The notes beneath the pieces are model-generated. The model searched no databases. It was not told where the DNA came from and saw only the letters and a program-made list of their open reading frames with translations. A stretch of DNA of 64,000 nucleotides from Brachynemurus nebulosus (lineage: Eukaryota > Arthropoda > Insecta > Neuroptera > Myrmeleontidae): the NCBI GenBank assembly GCA_035578155.1, contig JAPWDM010000006.1, forward strand, positions 18,554,305 through 18,618,304, given 5' to 3'. The position numbers and the translations under genes are program-made. Positions within the stretch are counted from its first letter, which is position 1. The number at the start of each line of letters is the position of its first letter. This document shows, in pieces, positions 59,582 through 64,000 of this stretch.

Positions 59582-59736
59582 GTATGTGTGCATATATTAT
59601 ATACAGGGTGTAAAGGAAATGACTCTTATCCGTTTGAGGGGTGACGCGACTGTTAATTTCGAAAAAATTCCTGCGGTTTTAGTGTCTACAGTTTGTTAGG
59701 AGTCGCCCTCCACAAAAGGGCGAGAGTTATTTGTTT
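59367..59736. repeat. Palindrome around a TA core
   Basis: Arms 59367-59515 and 59590-59736 share aaacaaataactctcg, gtagacactaaaaccgcagg and attaacagtcgcgtcacccc in inverted order. tttacaccctgtatata and tatatacagggtgtaaa border the TA core (59526-59582). Small length differences exist near the outer gggcgactc block. The frame at 59391-59699 reads across it and is not a gene. Confidence 0.88.
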
Positions 59737-59745
59737 TACACCCTG

Positions 59746-62217
<2,472 letters not shown>

Positions 62218-62460
62218 AAATACCCCTGTCGCAGCATCCTGCATAACATAGCGAATTTCCATTTACAAAAGTACGTTTTTCTCGGAAACTAGTTGATATA
62301 GAGTAATTGTAAATAAAAAAAAACTTTCTTTATGTGATTTTCCCGCCTCATTCCGCCAAATTTTTTCAAAAAAAATGTCCAAAAAACCGTAGACGTTTTC
62401 ACGAAATTTCTTAAAAATAAGATGTTTCGTTCTTGAGTTATCGTGCGGACACTTAGTAAA

Positions 62461-62535
<75 letters not shown>

Positions 62536-62753
62536 GTGTGTGTGTCCGCACGATAACTCAAAAACGAAACATCTTATTTTTAAAAAATATCGTGAAAACG
62601 TTTCGTGAAAAAAATTTGGCGGAATGAGGCGGAAAAATCACATAAAGTTTTTTTTATTTACAATTACTCTATATCAACTAGTTTCCAAGAATAACGTACT
62701 TTTGTAAATGGAAATTCGCTATGTTATGCAGGATGCTGCGACAGGGGTATTTT
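62218..62753. repeat. Complete family M foldback with TA core
   Basis: The clearest member: a left arm from aaatacccctgtcgcagc to gagttatcgtgcggacac, a TA core at 62463-62534, and a right arm in inverse order back to gctgcgacaggggtattt. The left arm is about 245 bp and the right about 218 bp, the difference being a block near 62375-62395. Arms are otherwise near identical. The frame at 62289-62561 reads through it and is not a gene. Confidence 0.93.
62463..62534. repeat. (TA)n microsatellite, palindrome core
   Basis: Pure TA forming the loop of the family M foldback; gtgtgtgtgtcc follows. Confidence 0.98.
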
Positions 62754-62775
62754 AATAACAGATGCGTTTATGTAC

Positions 62776-62810
62776 AGGGCCGGTGAGAGAAATGACCGGT
62801 GAAATATCTA
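62776..62810. mobile_element. Solo hAT-like end
   Basis: The sequence tacagggccggtgagagaaa resembles the left terminus of the hAT MITE at 46677 (cagggtcggcgagagaaatt). No right end was found before the window ends. Confidence 0.45.
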
Positions 62811-63011
62811 TTATACAAATTATGTGTATTTTTATCACCAATTAAACATATACGTATTTTTACTTGACACTAGTTCTAATTTTACCACCAGAGGCGCAAC
62901 TGAGAATCTTTGCCTTACCAATACTGAATTTAATATTTTGAGCTAAATTTTTTAACGGTTACGAAAAAAAATTTAGAACGGAATTTATTTTCCAAACGTA
63001 ACAAAACATTT

Positions 63012-63402
63012 CGACGGTACACCGAAAGAGTGACACAACTCAAAAATTTACATTTTCGAGTTTATTGTGTAAATGTATAGCAAAATTTGCATATTTTTAT
63101 GTCCCAGAACGACATACTGCTACTTCCAAAATTAACCGCTAGAAGGCGGTTTTGTCGTGTTTTCCTTACTTCAAAGTAGCGAATTTTTTTTATCAAAATC
63201 TTTAATATTATCAAAATTAACTTGTTATTTTTATTGTTGGAATACAAGGTGAGTACCAACGGGTTATCTCCAAAAAAATTTTGAAAATTTTAGAAACTAT
63301 GATAACTTTTGAAGTAAATAATAAAACTTTTGAATAGAGATATTGAAGTAGCTGTTTTTTTTTTTTTTTTTTGAACTGTGTCACTCTTTCTGTGTACCGA
63401 CG
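63012..63402. mobile_element. 391-bp TIR element
   Basis: Starts cgacggtacaccgaaagagt and continues gacaca; ends gtgtcactctttctgtgtac then cgacg. The TIR is about 27 bp with two mismatches, followed by A-rich and T-rich runs. ATTT borders both sides. It is non-coding; the minus-strand frame at 63062-63259 is unrecognised. Confidence 0.7.
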
Positions 63403-64000
63403 ATTTTACCTTTTTAAATTCTCTTGCTGAAGAAAATAACCATTCGACACGGAAACAAAACTAAAGTTGGACCTTTATTGAAGGGCTTATCCGGCATGTA
63501 CTTAGTTGATGTTTTCCTTCTTAATCCAAGTTTTTAGTTTACTGTGTGTTCTCTTTTTCTTCTTATTATATCTTTAAATTCACCATCCATGTTTTAAATA
63601 GGAATTTATAATACATAAAAGTATTGCTGTTGATATTAACCTTTTAACATGTACATTCAAATTATTAGAAAAAATTCAATCACAAAATCCACAGTTTTTA
63701 ATAGATATGTATTTACCTTATTATGTTGACAAATTCTATTAATAATTGCCTGTTTAGAATTTATATTTTCTTTTTTATTTTAGCTATATTCTTCTCGTAT
63801 ATAAATAACATTTGCTTCACGGTTTCATGTAATTTTTAATGTGGTTTTAAATTTTTTACCTATATAAAACAAAACAAAAAACAAATAATAGGACAAATAT
63901 TAATTACTATTTGATTTTAAAAATGTAATATATAAATTAACATGAATTATTACCTATTTTTCTCAAATATCAGTCAAATATCAGCACCGAATCTATATGT
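63403..64000. other. AT-rich non-coding end of window
   Basis: No supported feature. Confidence 0.5.

Overview
The window is AT-rich eukaryotic DNA, most likely from an insect. It looks intergenic or deeply intronic. The pointers to an arthropod are a mariner relic with a perfect 29-bp terminal inverted repeat (TIR), several hAT-type miniature elements with 8-bp target site duplications (TSDs), a jockey/CR1-like LINE tail ending in (ATT)n, degenerate CCTAA motifs (complement of the insect telomere unit) and many long TA microsatellites. No species can be named from sequence alone. I found no convincing intact host protein gene. Every open frame is short, low-complexity, or antisense to or inside a repeat. 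The only protein-derived sequences I can defend are a broken mariner transposase (4605-5267), the C-terminal end of a LINE polyprotein (34848-35291) and a small frameshifted THAP-like zinc-finger fragment (15019-15127). One tRNA-shaped sequence with intact pol III A and B boxes (55459-55530) lies inside a repeat.

The window is built from non-autonomous DNA elements, foldbacks (long inverted repeats), satellite fragments and TA arrays, often nested. 0-10 kb: foldback MITEs, a three-hairpin element in two copies (2526-3006, 8782-9261), the mariner relic inserted in a TA array, and a 1.1-kb palindrome (6808-7910). 11-20 kb: a GC-rich inverted-repeat island, an element with repeated tctagacccggacac motifs, a 230-bp hAT MITE, and a 965-bp palindrome whose arms carry tRNA-like boxes. 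21-26 kb: a 168-bp satellite split by a TA-flanked element that is itself split by another element, then an 840-bp hAT MITE with perfect 8-bp TSDs and a TA core. 26-38 kb: a TTAA-flanked element, chained palindromes around TA arrays, the first copy of a dispersed repeat, the LINE tail interrupted by a MITE, then the second copy of that repeat carrying two further insertions. 40-56 kb: hAT MITEs that carry satellites, a MITE inside a MITE with its empty site elsewhere in the window, and a tRNA-bearing hairpin element with 14-bp TSDs. 56-64 kb: TA/GA arrays, large TA-centred foldbacks, a repeat-poor 2.2-kb stretch and a final TIR element.

Nothing here works as an operon or pathway. The internal logic is insertion history. 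Paralogous copies within the window give empty/filled site pairs that fix the exact ends of several elements. The most notable pattern is that many TA arrays sit at the symmetry centre of inverted repeats, so the same flanking arms recur in opposite orientation around TA cores. Coordinates of palindromes and degenerate elements were read by eye and may be off by a few bases.
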